Positions 19,490 through 33,123 of a stretch of DNA of 64,000 nt are shown here, piece by piece; positions within the stretch are counted from its first letter, which is position 1, and every line of letters starts with the position of its first letter. The notes beneath the pieces are model-generated. The model saw only the letters and a program-made list of their open reading frames with translations. It ran no database searches and was not told the origin of the DNA. Both the position numbers and the translations under genes were made by a program. The DNA is from Providencia alcalifaciens (GTDB lineage: Bacteria; Pseudomonadota; Gammaproteobacteria; Enterobacterales; Enterobacteriaceae): assembly GCF_020271745.1 (NCBI RefSeq), contig NZ_CP084296.1, positions 1,922,001-1,986,000 of the forward strand. The letters run 5' to 3'.

Positions 19490-20143
19490 ATGGAAGCACC
19501 ATCAACACATATTGAAAATCCTAATACTGTTTTGTATTCCTTGATGACGGCATTAATGGAAACTTCCTTGAACCACATGTTGTTCAAGGAAAAAGTCCTG
19601 CAACCAGCAAGAATGCGTTTAGCAGGTAAAGTGATGGGGATTGAGCTTAAAGAGCTGAATAAAACTCTGACACTTATTTTTGCTGAAAATCATGTTGATG
19701 TATTAAGTGAATGGCAGGAACCTGCAGATTGCATTATCAAAACGTCACTGTTTACGTTGATTAAGTTGAAAGATAAGCAGCAGCTTTCACAACTCATCAA
19801 TAATGGCGACATAGTGATTGAAGGCGATATGCAAATTGTTCAACACTGGTCTTCATTACTGGATTTAGCTATCTGGAACCCGGCTCATTATTTATCGCCT
19901 TATATTGGTGATATTGCGGCAGAAGGCATTAGTAAAGTGTTGGGTAAAGGGGCTTGCCTCGCTTCTCGATTAGTCAGTCGCCAAAAAACATACGTTAAAG
20001 ACATTATTCTGGAAGAGTGGAAAATGGCACCAAGCCAGCTGGAATTAGTGCACTTTAGCGATGAAGTTGAGCAGGTTGCAAATTCAATGAGTCAGTTGGA
20101 ACAACGGCTCAATCAGTTGGAGGAGAAGAATGACTCCCGGTGA
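19490..20143 (+). CDS. ubiJ: UbiJ, ubiquinone biosynthesis accessory factor (SCP2 domain)
   Basis: 217 residues from the ATG at 19490, one base after the ubiE stop; the longer open frame into ubiE is not needed. The N-terminal half is an SCP2-like lipid-binding domain and the C-terminal end is a short coiled coil (the [12 protein letters not shown] segment). UbiJ assembles with UbiK in the soluble Ubi metabolon and holds hydrophobic intermediates. It overlaps ubiB by 14 bp. Confidence 0.93.
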   Translation: MEAPSTHIENPNTVLYSLMTALMETSLNHMLFKEKVLQPARMRLAGKVMGIELKELNKTLTLIFAENHVDVLSEWQEPADCIIKTSLFTLIKLKDKQQLSQLINNGDIVIEGDMQIVQHWSSLLDLAIWNPAHYLSPYIGDIAAEGISKVLGKGACLASRLVSRQKTYVKDIILEEWKMAPSQLELVHFSDEVEQVANSMSQLEQRLNQLEEKNDSR

Positions 20144-21764
20144 AATAAAACGCCTTTACTTCATTATTCGGGTATTTCTCTCTTATGGGCTAGATGAGCT
20201 GATCCCTAAAATTAAGCTGACATTGCCTTTAAGAATCGGGCGGTTAGGTTTTTTCTGGATCAAAAACAAACACAAAGATAAAGATCTTGGTGAACGACTA
20301 CGCTTAGCATTGCAAGAATTAGGACCTGTTTGGATCAAATTTGGTCAAATGCTGTCGACTCGCCGAGATTTATTCCCTCCTGCAATTGCTGATCAACTGT
20401 CATTGTTACAAGATAAAGTGGCGAGTTTCGATGGTCAATTAGCCCGTCGTTATATTGAAGAGTCGCTCGGTGGTCCATTAGAGCAGTGGTTTGATAATTT
20501 TGATGAGCAAGCTCTCGCCTCTGCATCGATTGCCCAAGTTCATACTGCAATATTAAAAGAAAATGGCAAAGATGTTGTTTTAAAAGTTATTCGCCCTGAT
20601 ATTTTGCCTGTCATCAAAGCTGATATTAAGTTGATGTACCGTATTGCTAATTGGGTTCCTCTTCTTCCTGATGGACGTCGCTTACGTCCTAAAGAAGTTG
20701 TGTGTGAGTACGAAAAAACCTTAATTGATGAGTTAAATCTTCTTCGCGAATCTGCTAACGCTATCCAGTTGCGACGCAACTTTGAAAACAGCTCTATGCT
20801 GTATATCCCTGAAGTTTATCCAGATTATTGTCGTGAAAACGTGATGGTCATGGAGCGTATCTACGGTATTCCTGTTTCTGATATTGCGGCATTAGAAGCG
20901 CAAGGTACGAACATGAAGTTGCTAGCAGAGCGGGGCGTAAAAGTCTTCTTTACTCAGGTATTTCGTGACAGTTTCTTCCATGCAGATATGCATCCAGGCA
21001 ACATTTTTGTTAGCTATGACCATCCAGAAGATCCTCTCTATATTGGTATCGACTGTGGGATCGTGGGGTCGCTTAACAAAGAAGATAAGCGCTATTTAGC
21101 TGAAAACTTTATTGCCTTCTTTAATCGCGACTATCGTAAAGTTGCTGAATTACATGTGGATTCTGGCTGGGTTCCCCCAGATACCAATGTTGAAGATTTT
21201 GAGTTTGCTATTCGCACCGTTTGTGAGCCTATCTTTGAAAAGCCATTAGCTGAGATTTCATTTGGGCATGTGTTATTGAATCTGTTCAATACTGCTCGTC
21301 GCTTTAATATGGAAGTTCAGCCGCAATTGGTTTTATTGCAGAAAACCTTATTGTACGTTGAAGGCTTGGGACGTCAGTTATACCCGCAGTTGGATTTATG
21401 GAAAACAGCAAAACCATTCTTAGAGGATTGGATCCATAGCCAAGTGGGCATTCCGGCAATCACCAAAGCGTTAAAAGAAAAAGCGCCATATTGGGCGGAG
21501 AAAATGCCAGAAATCCCTGATTTGATTTATGGGGCATTAAAGCAGCACCGTTTCTTGCAGTCCAATATTGAACAGCTTACACAAGAATTAAAGCACCAAC
21601 GCACTAAACAACGTAAATCACAGTACCTATTAGGAATTGGGGCAACCTTCATTCTATGTGGTAGTTTATTCTTTATTTCCGACTTAACCAAAATAGCAGC
21701 AGTATTTATGGCTGTGGGAGCATTGTCGTGGCTTGTAGGTTGGTGTAAAGGAGAGGATAATTAA
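20130..21764 (+). CDS. ubiB: UbiB, ABC1/ADCK-like atypical kinase for ubiquinone synthesis
   Basis: 544 residues (E. coli 546). The family signature [15 protein letters not shown] (KxGQ motif) is near residue 70, followed by the alanine-rich loop ([11 protein letters not shown]), the catalytic-loop-like [10 protein letters not shown] and the metal-binding IDCGIVG. Two C-terminal transmembrane helices lie at about 498-540. UbiB is an ATPase needed for ubiquinone synthesis and probably for moving lipid intermediates. It is coupled to ubiJ by overlap. Confidence 0.97.
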   Translation: MTPGEIKRLYFIIRVFLSYGLDELIPKIKLTLPLRIGRLGFFWIKNKHKDKDLGERLRLALQELGPVWIKFGQMLSTRRDLFPPAIADQLSLLQDKVASFDGQLARRYIEESLGGPLEQWFDNFDEQALASASIAQVHTAILKENGKDVVLKVIRPDILPVIKADIKLMYRIANWVPLLPDGRRLRPKEVVCEYEKTLIDELNLLRESANAIQLRRNFENSSMLYIPEVYPDYCRENVMVMERIYGIPVSDIAALEAQGTNMKLLAERGVKVFFTQVFRDSFFHADMHPGNIFVSYDHPEDPLYIGIDCGIVGSLNKEDKRYLAENFIAFFNRDYRKVAELHVDSGWVPPDTNVEDFEFAIRTVCEPIFEKPLAEISFGHVLLNLFNTARRFNMEVQPQLVLLQKTLLYVEGLGRQLYPQLDLWKTAKPFLEDWIHSQVGIPAITKALKEKAPYWAEKMPEIPDLIYGALKQHRFLQSNIEQLTQELKHQRTKQRKSQYLLGIGATFILCGSLFFISDLTKIAAVFMAVGALSWLVGWCKGEDN

Positions 21765-21877
21765 GTAGACTTTGTTTTGCGACAAGTTTATAAGGCTGTG
21801 ATCATTTCCGTATTTAGCGTTGGTTGTATATAATAGAGTTAGTTACAATTGATCCCAAAACTATAGAGGTATTAACA

Positions 21878-22165
21878 ATGGAATCAACTTTTGCAATGGC
21901 TGCTTTCGGTAGTCCTTGGCAATTAATTATCATTGCTTTGCTTATCATTTTAATTTTCGGCACCAAGAAACTACGTTCTTTAGGTTCTGATTTGGGCGAA
22001 TCACTTAAAGGCTTCAAAAAGGCAATGAGTGATGATGAAGCTGCAAAAGCGAAAGCAGAACAAGAAAAGCAAGATGCTGATTTTGCGACCAAAAATCTCA
22101 CTGAACAACAGGCTCCTGAGAAAAAAGACAGCCCAGTTGAGAGCAAAAATAAAGAGCAGGGATAA
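21878..22165 (+). CDS. tatA: TatA, twin-arginine translocase pore subunit
   Basis: 95 residues from the ATG at 21878, preceded by AGAGG; the frame is open 18 codons further up but without a start signal. One transmembrane helix ([17 protein letters not shown]) is followed by the amphipathic helix [20 protein letters not shown] and a charged tail. It oligomerises to form the Tat conduit for folded proteins. First gene of tatABC, 3 bp before tatB. Confidence 0.96.
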   Translation: MESTFAMAAFGSPWQLIIIALLIILIFGTKKLRSLGSDLGESLKGFKKAMSDDEAAKAKAEQEKQDADFATKNLTEQQAPEKKDSPVESKNKEQG

Positions 22166-22168
22166 ACC

Positions 22169-22705
22169 GTGTTTGACATAGGTTTTAGTGAACTACTGCT
22201 AGTTGCGATCATCGGTCTTGTGGTATTAGGCCCCCAACGTCTACCAGTGGCAGTGAGAACTGTTGCTGGTTGGATTCGTGCTATGCGCTCAATGGCCGCC
22301 AATGTCCAGAATGAGCTATCACAAGAACTGAAATTGCAAGAACTGCAAGAGACTCTTAAAAAAGTTGAAGAGAAAGCGGGGTTGGAAACTCTTTCTCCGG
22401 AACTTAAAAAGTCGATGGATGACCTGCGTCATGCTGCTTTGTCTTTACAAAGTGGTTATCAGGCAACAACCAATGATGTCCAATCTGAGTTGAACAAAGC
22501 AAAAGAGATCACAGAAAACTACGATGCTGCGGTAAAGGAATCCCATGCTAGTTCTTCGCAAACTCAAGAGTCAGATCCTGATCCTGAGTATGCTGCTAAG
22601 ATGGCTGCAGTTGTTGAAGAAAAACCTGCTTCAGCAACACCAACAGACTCTAAGCCACTCGATGCTAAAGTAACAAACTCCAATCAAACAGAAAGTGAAA
22701 AATAA
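22169..22705 (+). CDS. tatB: TatB, twin-arginine translocase receptor subunit
   Basis: 178 residues with a GTG start 3 bp after tatA. The N-terminus [20 protein letters not shown] contains the single membrane helix, and [11 protein letters not shown] the hinge and amphipathic helix, followed by a long acidic, poorly conserved tail. TatB forms the signal-peptide receptor with TatC. Confidence 0.96.
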   Translation: MFDIGFSELLLVAIIGLVVLGPQRLPVAVRTVAGWIRAMRSMAANVQNELSQELKLQELQETLKKVEEKAGLETLSPELKKSMDDLRHAALSLQSGYQATTNDVQSELNKAKEITENYDAAVKESHASSSQTQESDPDPEYAAKMAAVVEEKPASATPTDSKPLDAKVTNSNQTESEK

Positions 22706-22708
22706 CAC

Positions 22709-23467
22709 ATGGCTGTCAATGATGCTCAACCACTTATTAGCCACCTGATTGAACTAAGAAAGCGGCTACTAAACTGTTTGATTACGGTATTAATCGTCTT
22801 TGCGGCGCTCGCTTATTTTTCAAATGATATTTATCGCCTTGTTGCGGCGCCTTTGATTGATAAGCTGCCTGTTGGTTCTCAGATGAGTGCGACAGACGTA
22901 GCATCGACGTTTTTTACCCCGATTAAACTGACCATGATGGTATCTGTATTTGTTTCGATACCGGTCATTTTGTACCAGGTCTGGGCATTTATCGCGCCTG
23001 CACTATATAAGCATGAACGTCGATTAATGCTGCCGTTACTGGTATCAAGTAGCTTCCTATTCTATCTAGGAATGGCATTTGCTTACTTTGTGGTATTCCC
23101 GTTAGCGTTTGGCTTCTTTGTAAAAACAACGCCAGACAGTGTTAACTTTATACCGGATATCAGCAAATACCTCAGTTTTGTCATGACATTGTTTATGGCA
23201 TTCGGGGCTGCGTTTGAAGTACCAATCGCGATTATTTTATTGTGCTGGACTGGCGTAACGACTCCAGAATCACTCAGACGTAAGCGTCCATATATCTTAG
23301 TGGGTGCGTTTATCGTCGGGATGTTCCTGACTCCGCCAGATGTTTTATCACAAACTCTACTTGCAGTACCGATGTATTTGCTGTTTGAGCTTGGGGTATT
23401 ACTGTCTAATTTCTATGTTGGCAAAGGTCGGCGTAGAGGTGATGACGAAGAAGAGCCAGAAGAATAG
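22709..23467 (+). CDS. tatC: TatC, twin-arginine translocase core receptor
   Basis: 252 residues with six transmembrane helices. The family motif LIELRKRLL lies near the N-terminus (residues 12-20), and the [11 protein letters not shown] and [12 protein letters not shown] segments are typical. It recognises the twin-arginine signal. It is followed by a terminator. The tatD gene that follows tatC in E. coli is absent here. Confidence 0.97.
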   Translation: MAVNDAQPLISHLIELRKRLLNCLITVLIVFAALAYFSNDIYRLVAAPLIDKLPVGSQMSATDVASTFFTPIKLTMMVSVFVSIPVILYQVWAFIAPALYKHERRLMLPLLVSSSFLFYLGMAFAYFVVFPLAFGFFVKTTPDSVNFIPDISKYLSFVMTLFMAFGAAFEVPIAIILLCWTGVTTPESLRRKRPYILVGAFIVGMFLTPPDVLSQTLLAVPMYLLFELGVLLSNFYVGKGRRRGDDEEEPEE

Positions 23468-23495
23468 TCACGGTGATAACGTTATTATGAAATAA

Positions 23496-23524
23496 AAAGC
23501 CCATTTAATCGATGGGCTTTTTTA
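23496..23524 (+). terminator. tatABC terminator
   Basis: The stem AAAGCCCAT / ATGGGCTTT is followed by a T run, 29 bp after the tatC stop. It may also serve the convergent rfaH. Confidence 0.85.
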
Positions 23525-23556
23525 TGCTAATTTGAAGCAAATATATCGCTAAAAAT

Positions 23557-24051
23557 TTATTCGGACTCTTTTCTAAATTGCGTATTATCAATGAGTTTTG
23601 CGACAGTGGTATTTAAAATGTTAAGCAAGAGAATTGATCGCGACTCACCATTTGGTTCATTGAAGATAGCCTTAACGCCAGCAAAAATACCGTCAGTAAT
23701 GACAACACTGTCTCCCCGTGAAGGAAGATCTGGTGATTGAGTATGGCAGACGGGCGTCTGCTGTATGAGTTCAATTATCTCTTCAGGCACTTCAGCCGGT
23801 AATGTGCCAAAGCGAATAAAGTGGCTGACACCGCGTGTAGATTGGATAGTGGTTGTATGAATTTGCTCATGATCGAATTTTACAAACAGGTAATTGGGGA
23901 ATAGCGCTTCAGTGACAACTGTGCGTTTGCCTCGAACGATTTTCTCCATTTCAGTCATTGGAGTCATACAGGTTACATGTTGTCGAGCTAAGTTCTCAAC
24001 CGCTCTCTCCAGTTGCCCTCGTTTGCAATACAGCAAATACCATTTTTCCAT
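23557..24051 (-). CDS. rfaH: RfaH, operon-specific antitermination factor (NusG paralogue)
   Basis: 164 residues (E. coli 162), with the N-terminal NGN domain starting EKWYLLYCKRGQLERAVENL and a C-terminal KOW segment (SRGDSVVITDGIFAGVKAIF). RfaH is recruited at ops sites to reduce termination in long LPS, capsule and conjugation operons. I found no ops element in this window, so its targets lie elsewhere. Convergent with tatC, as in E. coli. Confidence 0.95.
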   Translation of the reverse strand: MEKWYLLYCKRGQLERAVENLARQHVTCMTPMTEMEKIVRGKRTVVTEALFPNYLFVKFDHEQIHTTTIQSTRGVSHFIRFGTLPAEVPEEIIELIQQTPVCHTQSPDLPSRGDSVVITDGIFAGVKAIFNEPNGESRSILLLNILNTTVAKLIDNTQFRKESE

Positions 24052-24237
24052 TTTTTGATCCCATCCAACAAATTTATGCTCATGATAACAAATTAAGGCA
24101 TAAGAATGTGACTAATGATGAGTAGCGCAATATTATTCATCTATACAAGTATAGATTAATTCGATAGTTACGATAGTAGTTACGAAGTTCGATACACAAT
24201 AAACACAGCAGTTAATACAATTTTTGTAGGAGACACC

Positions 24238-24963
24238 ATGGATATCTTTTTACTGAGTAATGGCAAACTTTCCGGTAACCCTGTATGGCTAAGTTACGCA
24301 TTACCAAGAATTAGTGAAATGATTGAGCGTAAACAAATTAAGTCAGCAGTATTAGTGCCTTATGCTGTGTTACGTGGCTCTCATGATGAGCGCGCGGAGC
24401 AGTTAAGTGATGCTTTAGGCATTAAAGTGACTTCGATTGAACATTTTGAAAGCCCAGTAGAAGCCATCGAACAAGCAGAGTGTATTCTTGTGAGTGGAGG
24501 TAATACATGGTGGTTAAACAAATGCTTGCATGAGAATGGCTTAATTGTTGTTATCCAACGTGCAGTGCGTGAACGTGGTGTACCTTACATTGGTTGGAGT
24601 GCTGGTTGTAACGTAGCGACTCCAAGCATTCGTACAACGAATGATATGCCTGTGAGCAATGCGGTTATCATGCCGTCTTTAGGGCTGTTCCCAATGCAAA
24701 TTAACCCACACTATATCGATGCGCATATTTCTGGGCATATGGGTGAAACACGCGATGAGCGCTTACAAGAATTCTGTGTTATTAACCCTCATGAAGTTGT
24801 TGTTGCGTTACGTGAAGGTAGCGGATTACAGATCAAAGGTAATGAATTAAGCTACTTCAGTGGCAAAAATGAAGGTTTCAAGCTGTTTCAGCACAACAAA
24901 ACATTCCCTGAGCAATTTGATACCGTATCATTAAAGGATTATGTTCCGTTTGATTGCAAGTAA
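24238..24963 (+). CDS. pepE: PepE, alpha-aspartyl dipeptidase
   Basis: 241 residues of peptidase family S51. The nucleophile Ser lies in GWSAGCN near residue 122 and the catalytic His in NPHYID near 161. The N-terminus MDIFLLSNGK is also typical. It hydrolyses dipeptides with N-terminal aspartate. GGAG lies 7 bases before the ATG. It stands alone between rfaH and ubiD, a place where E. coli has no such gene. Confidence 0.93.
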   Translation: MDIFLLSNGKLSGNPVWLSYALPRISEMIERKQIKSAVLVPYAVLRGSHDERAEQLSDALGIKVTSIEHFESPVEAIEQAECILVSGGNTWWLNKCLHENGLIVVIQRAVRERGVPYIGWSAGCNVATPSIRTTNDMPVSNAVIMPSLGLFPMQINPHYIDAHISGHMGETRDERLQEFCVINPHEVVVALREGSGLQIKGNELSYFSGKNEGFKLFQHNKTFPEQFDTVSLKDYVPFDCK

Positions 24964-25074
24964 AGTAATATACTTAACCTGAACATATTGATTATTAAGT
25001 ATGTTTAACAGCAACTTGTAACCTTGGCTGGGAACCTTATAATGAGGTTCCCCCTGTAATAGTAAAAGAAGATA

Positions 25075-26547
25075 ATGAAATACCGTGACCTTAGAGATTT
25101 CATCGCGCAGCTTGAAAAGCAAGGCGAACTAAAACGCATTACGATGGAAGTTGATCCTTACTTGGAAATGACTGAAATCGCGGATCGTACACTAAGAGCA
25201 GGGGGGCCAGCCTTACTATTCGAAAACCCTAAAGGCTATAACATGCCCGTCCTGTGTAACTTGTTTGGTACAACCAAGCGTGTTGCTATGGGAATGGGGC
25301 AAGAAGATATTAAAGCCTTACATGATGTTGGCAAGTTACTCGCTTTCTTGAAAGAACCTGATCCTCCGAAGGGTTTTCGTGACCTAATGGACAAGTTGCC
25401 GAAATTCAAACAAGTGCTGAATATGCCAGCTAAACGCTTAAGTTCGGCGCCTTGTCAGGAAGAAATTTGGGCAGGTGATGATGTTGATCTTACTAAGATC
25501 CCCGTTATGCATTGCTGGCCGGAAGATGCTGCGCCACTGATTACTTGGGGTTTAACTGTCACTAAAGGTCCTCATAAAGAACGCCAAAATTTAGGTATCT
25601 ATCGCCAGCAAGTCCTTGGCAAAAATAAAGTTATTATGCGTTGGTTATCTCATCGTGGTGGTGCACTGGATTTCCAAGAGTGGTGCCAGGCGCATCCAGG
25701 AGAGCGATTCCCAGTCGCTGTGGCGCTAGGCGCTGACCCTGCAACGATTTTAGGCGCAGTGACGCCAGTTCCTGATACGTTATCTGAATATGCTTTTGCT
25801 GGTTTACTCCGAGGCAATAAAACGGAAGTCGTAAAGTGTATTTCTAATGACTTAGAAGTTCCTGCAGGGGCTGAAATTATCCTTGAAGGGTATATTGAGC
25901 CTGGCGAAATGGCACCAGAAGGTCCTTACGGTGACCACACTGGTTATTATAACGAGATTGATGACTTCCCAGTATTTACTGTGACTCATGTGACTCAACG
26001 TAGCGATGCGATTTATCACTCTACCTATACAGGTCGTCCACCGGATGAACCCGCAGTATTGGGGGAAGCGCTGAACGAAGTGTTAGTCCCTATTTTGCAA
26101 AAACAATTTCCTGAAATTGTGGATTTCTATTTACCTCCAGAAGGTTGTTCCTATCGTCTGGCGGTTGTTACTATGAAAAAACAGTATGCAGGACACGCAA
26201 AAAGAGTAATGATGGGCGTCTGGTCTTACCTGCGCCAATTTATGTACACGAAGTTCGTGATTGTTTGTGATGATGATATCAATGCTCGTGATTGGAAAGA
26301 TGTTATTTGGGCCATCACAACACGTATGGATCCAGCTCGCGATACTGTCATGATGGAAAACACGCCGATTGATTATCTCGATTTTGCATCACCAATTTCT
26401 GGGCTTGGTTCCAAAATGGGAATGGATGCGACCAATAAATGGCCGGGAGAAACCAACCGTGAGTGGGGACGCCCAATTGTCATGACGCAGAGTGTCAAAT
26501 CTCGCGTAGATGATATCTGGGAACAGTTAAATATTATTGAAAAGTAA
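25075..26547 (+). CDS. ubiD: UbiD, 4-hydroxy-3-polyprenylbenzoate decarboxylase
   Basis: 490 residues (E. coli 497). The typical N-terminus [20 protein letters not shown], the prenyl-FMN-binding [13 protein letters not shown] segment and the catalytic [17 protein letters not shown] region near residue 285 are all present. It decarboxylates the prenylated benzoate in ubiquinone synthesis with prenylated FMN from UbiX. It lies just upstream of fre as in other enterobacteria. Confidence 0.97.
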   Translation: MKYRDLRDFIAQLEKQGELKRITMEVDPYLEMTEIADRTLRAGGPALLFENPKGYNMPVLCNLFGTTKRVAMGMGQEDIKALHDVGKLLAFLKEPDPPKGFRDLMDKLPKFKQVLNMPAKRLSSAPCQEEIWAGDDVDLTKIPVMHCWPEDAAPLITWGLTVTKGPHKERQNLGIYRQQVLGKNKVIMRWLSHRGGALDFQEWCQAHPGERFPVAVALGADPATILGAVTPVPDTLSEYAFAGLLRGNKTEVVKCISNDLEVPAGAEIILEGYIEPGEMAPEGPYGDHTGYYNEIDDFPVFTVTHVTQRSDAIYHSTYTGRPPDEPAVLGEALNEVLVPILQKQFPEIVDFYLPPEGCSYRLAVVTMKKQYAGHAKRVMMGVWSYLRQFMYTKFVIVCDDDINARDWKDVIWAITTRMDPARDTVMMENTPIDYLDFASPISGLGSKMGMDATNKWPGETNREWGRPIVMTQSVKSRVDDIWEQLNIIEK

Positions 26548-26557
26548 GAGGAAAATC

Positions 26558-27259
26558 ATGGCAACTTTGAGCTGTAAAGTCACATCTGTTGAATCTATCA
26601 CGGATACAGTTTATCGGGTTATTTTGTTGCCAGACGGACCTTTTCATTTTAAAGCGGGTCAATATCTTATGGTCGTTATGGATGAAAGAGACAAGCGACC
26701 ATTCTCTATGGCTTCTACACCCGAAAATCATCAATCTATCGAACTGCATATTGGAGCGTCGGAATTTAATTTATACGCGATGGCGGTGATGGATCGTATT
26801 TTAGAACAGCAACGTATTGATATTGATATTCCTCACGGTAAAGCGTGGTTCCGCCAAAATAGCCAAAACCCGATGATCTTGATCGCGGGCGGCACAGGTT
26901 TCTCTTATACCCATTCTATTTTATTGGCTGCATTGGCTGAAAACCCTCAACGGGATATTACTTTCTATTGGGGTGGTCGCCAGTTAGAGCATTTGTATGA
27001 TCTTGGTGAATTACAGGCTATCAGTGAGCGCAATCCTAACTTGAAAGTGGTCCCTGTTGTCGAGCAGCCTGATGAAAATTGGCGTGGAAGAACGGGAACT
27101 GTTTTGAGTGCCGTACTAGAAGATTTCGGTGACTTATCTGGGCATGATATTTATATTGCGGGTCGTTTTGAGATGGCGAAGATTGCGCGGGATAGGTTTT
27201 GTAATGAGAGGGGGGCAAAGTCCACCCAGTTGTTCGGCGATGCCTTCGACTTTCTATAG
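26558..27259 (+). CDS. fre: Fre, NAD(P)H-flavin reductase
   Basis: 233 residues from the ATG at 26558 (AAGAGGA upstream), exactly the E. coli length; a longer frame reaches into ubiD but lacks a start signal. Flavin-binding RPFSMAST and the nucleotide-binding [14 protein letters not shown] are visible. It reduces free flavins, which supply prenyl-FMN and ferric reduction pathways. Confidence 0.96.
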   Translation: MATLSCKVTSVESITDTVYRVILLPDGPFHFKAGQYLMVVMDERDKRPFSMASTPENHQSIELHIGASEFNLYAMAVMDRILEQQRIDIDIPHGKAWFRQNSQNPMILIAGGTGFSYTHSILLAALAENPQRDITFYWGGRQLEHLYDLGELQAISERNPNLKVVPVVEQPDENWRGRTGTVLSAVLEDFGDLSGHDIYIAGRFEMAKIARDRFCNERGAKSTQLFGDAFDFL

Positions 27260-27377
27260 CTCGTCATATTTCAAGTTGTAGGGGTGTTGGCTGCTCTCGG
27301 TTACCCTAGTCACATACTCATGTATGCTCCTAGGGATGCCCTCATTGGCCGCCTACCTACAACTCGAACTATTTAGA
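27260..27377. repeat. ERIC-like intergenic palindromic repeat
   Basis: About 118 bp with complementary ends (CAAGTTGTAGG near the left, CCTACAACTCG near the right). The core CCTAGTCACATACTCATGTATGCTCCTAGGGAT resembles the central inverted repeat of enterobacterial repetitive intergenic consensus elements. It begins directly after the fre stop, in transcribed intergenic sequence as usual for ERIC. Confidence 0.75.
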
Positions 27378-27431
27378 GTTATTGAGTCTGTAGTAAAGGA
27401 TTGCTGGAGTTGTATTTAATATTCAATATTA

Positions 27432-27453
27432 TGATTGATTGATTGATTGATTT
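27432..27453. repeat. GATT tandem microrepeat
   Basis: Five consecutive GATT/TGAT units lie in the gap between the ERIC element and the fadA terminator. Confidence 0.8.
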
Positions 27454-27460
27454 TGCGGAT

Positions 27461-27489
27461 AAAAAAATCCCGCCCCTGACTAGGCGGGA
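27461..27489 (-). terminator. fadBA terminator
   Basis: Read on the minus strand, TCCCGCC / GGCGGGA forms a stem followed by seven T residues, 37 bp after the fadA stop. Confidence 0.85.
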
Positions 27490-27525
27490 ACATTGCAAGA
27501 TACGACAATGTAACGGCAAAATGAA

Positions 27526-30889
<3,364 letters not shown>

Positions 30890-30915
30890 GCTGTTCTCCT
30901 TTATGTGGCGGTTTC

Positions 30916-30932
30916 ATCTGGTATGACCAGAT
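30916..30932. promoter_or_regulatory. FadR operator
   Basis: ATCTGGTATGACCAGAT is a near-perfect 17-bp palindrome and differs from the E. coli fadBA operator (ATCTGGTACGACCAGAT) at one base. It lies upstream of fadB in the divergent fadB-pepQ gap, so repression of fadBA in the absence of long-chain acyl-CoA is expected. Confidence 0.88.
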
Positions 30933-31147
30933 GGAAATTAGTGTGACGACAATGTTAATTAAATGCAAATGGTTAATAACAAAACTGGAAGGCGGCTCAC
31001 AGGAATTAAGGTAAATAACACAAGGTAATAATGGTGTTTTCATTAGTAATCAATGCATTAACTTTATCTTTTCATTGAGTGCATACACGTTATTAGCAGA
31101 ACGTGATAAGCTTGATTTTTCTAACTAATACTGAAAGGTTGAACGAA

Positions 31148-32482
31148 ATGGAAAAACTGGCTGGACTCTACGCAGAACATATTAAAACGCTACAAAAAAC
31201 GACTCAGCAAGTTTTACAACGCAGTAAATTAGATGCCATCTTGATTCATTCAGGGGAGCCAATTCGCGTTTTCCTCGATGATAGTGACTACCCATTTAAA
31301 GTGAACCCGCATTTCAAAGCTTGGGTTCCAGTGACGGATGTCCCTCATTCCTGGTTATTAGTTGACGGTGTGAATAAACCGAAGTTATGGTTTTACTCAC
31401 CGGTTGATTATTGGCACAGTGTTGAACCTTTACCAACTAGCTTCTGGACGAAAGAAGTTGAGCTTATTCATCTGAAAGATGCGGATGAAATTAAAGGCTT
31501 TTTAGCTAATTTACCGAAAGAGCATTTAGCGTATATTGGTTCCTCTGCAAACAAAGCTGAATCCCTAGGTATTTCTACACACAATATCAATCCAAAACCT
31601 GTACTCGATTATTATCACTATCATCGTTCATATAAGACAGACTATGAGCTGTACTGCATGCGCGAAGCCCAAAAAATGGCGGTGAATGGTCACTTATCAG
31701 CTTTCGAAGCCTTCCAAGCCGGAGCAAGTGAATTTGATATTAATATTAGTTATTTAGGAGCGACAGGTCATCGTGATACGAATGTACCTTACGGTAATAT
31801 TGTAGCTTTAAATGAAAATGCAGCAGTGCTTCATTATACTAAATTACAGCAAACGGTCCCGAGTGAATTGCGTAGCTTCTTGATTGATGCGGGTGCTGAG
31901 TACAATGGTTATGCCGCTGATATTACTCGCACTTATGCAGCTAAGAACAAAAGCGAATTTGCAGAATTAGTTGCAGATTTGAATACAGAACAACTCGCTC
32001 TGATCGCATCGATTAAAGCTGGCGTGCGTTATACTGATTACCATGTAGATATGCATCACCGTATTGCCAAATTACTCGCTAAACATGGAATTGTGAAAGG
32101 AATTAGCGAAGATGCCATGGTTGAAAATGGCCTAACAACACCATTTTTACCACACGGCTTAGGCCACCCGTTAGGTTTGCAAGTACATGATGTAGCTGGT
32201 TTTATGCAGGATGAAGATGGGACTCATTTAGCTGCACCGAAAATGTATCCATTCTTACGTTGTACTCGTATTTTGGAACCAAGAATGGTTTTAACTATCG
32301 AGCCAGGTCTTTACTTTATTGAGTCCTTGCTTTCTGCGTGGCGTTCAGGGGAGTTCAGTCAGCACTTTAATTGGGATAAAATCGAGCACTTCAAACCTTA
32401 TGGTGGTATTCGAATTGAAGATAATATCGTTATCCATCATAACCATATTGAAAATATGACTCGAGATTTGCATTTACCGTAA
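31148..32482 (+). CDS. pepQ: PepQ, Xaa-Pro dipeptidase (prolidase)
   Basis: 444 residues from the ATG at 31148 (E. coli 443). Metal ligands of the pita-bread fold are visible: the two Asp in [20 protein letters not shown], His in [15 protein letters not shown], Glu in TIEPGLYF and Glu in [10 protein letters not shown]. It cleaves dipeptides ending in proline. It overlaps yigZ by 1 bp (TAATG) and is divergent from fadBA as in E. coli. Confidence 0.97.
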   Translation: MEKLAGLYAEHIKTLQKTTQQVLQRSKLDAILIHSGEPIRVFLDDSDYPFKVNPHFKAWVPVTDVPHSWLLVDGVNKPKLWFYSPVDYWHSVEPLPTSFWTKEVELIHLKDADEIKGFLANLPKEHLAYIGSSANKAESLGISTHNINPKPVLDYYHYHRSYKTDYELYCMREAQKMAVNGHLSAFEAFQAGASEFDINISYLGATGHRDTNVPYGNIVALNENAAVLHYTKLQQTVPSELRSFLIDAGAEYNGYAADITRTYAAKNKSEFAELVADLNTEQLALIASIKAGVRYTDYHVDMHHRIAKLLAKHGIVKGISEDAMVENGLTTPFLPHGLGHPLGLQVHDVAGFMQDEDGTHLAAPKMYPFLRCTRILEPRMVLTIEPGLYFIESLLSAWRSGEFSQHFNWDKIEHFKPYGGIRIEDNIVIHHNHIENMTRDLHLP

Positions 32483-33108
32483 TGAAAGCGTACTCAATTC
32501 CGGCAGAAACGGTCTCTTTTTCGGAAGAGATCAAAAAAAGCCGTTTTATTACTTATATCGCTCACACCGAGGGTATTGACGCTGCGAAAGACTATATTCA
32601 ATCGATTAAAGCGCAATACCCCGATGCCCGGCACCATTGCTGGGCATTTGTGGCGGGACGGCCTGATGATTCTCAACAGTTAGGTTTTTCCGATGATGGA
32701 GAGCCTACGGGGACGGCAGGTAAACCCATTATGGCGCAGCTATTAGGTAGTAACTTAGGTGAGATCACTTGCGTTGTGGTGCGCTACTTTGGTGGAATAA
32801 AGCTAGGTACGGGGGGGCTAGTCCGTGCTTATGGCAGTGGGGTTCAGCAGGCACTGAAGTTACTCCCAACACAAACTAAAGTCCCTCAAAAAATCTTCAA
32901 TGTGGTATGTGATTACTCACTTATCAATGGAGTTGAGCAATTATTAGCTCAGGTAAATGGTACTATATTGCTCAGTGATTATAATGAGTCTGTATCTTTG
33001 CAAATTTCTATTCCTGCTACTTGTGAGCAGGAGGTCAATGATAAATTACGTGATATCAGTCGTGGGGAGGTTACTCTCTTAGAACCGTCACAAGAGCAAA
33101 CAGCATAG
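32482..33108 (+). CDS. yigZ: YigZ, IMPACT family protein
   Basis: 208 residues (E. coli 204). The UPF0029/IMPACT domain includes KSRFITYIAHT, DARHHCWAF, SDDGEPTGTAGKPI and VVRYFGGIKLGTGGLVRAYG. A C-terminal DUF1949 ferredoxin-like domain follows. The molecular role is not established; eukaryotic IMPACT regulates translation. Coupled to pepQ and 15 bp upstream of trkH. Confidence 0.95.
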   Translation: MKAYSIPAETVSFSEEIKKSRFITYIAHTEGIDAAKDYIQSIKAQYPDARHHCWAFVAGRPDDSQQLGFSDDGEPTGTAGKPIMAQLLGSNLGEITCVVVRYFGGIKLGTGGLVRAYGSGVQQALKLLPTQTKVPQKIFNVVCDYSLINGVEQLLAQVNGTILLSDYNESVSLQISIPATCEQEVNDKLRDISRGEVTLLEPSQEQTA

Positions 33109-33123
33109 CAAGGAACCGGCCGA

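Noticed and set aside
23557-24051. NusG rather than RfaH
   Set aside because: The position next to tatABC, the length of 164 residues and the RfaH-specific N-terminal block (EKWYLLYCKRGQLERA) favour RfaH.
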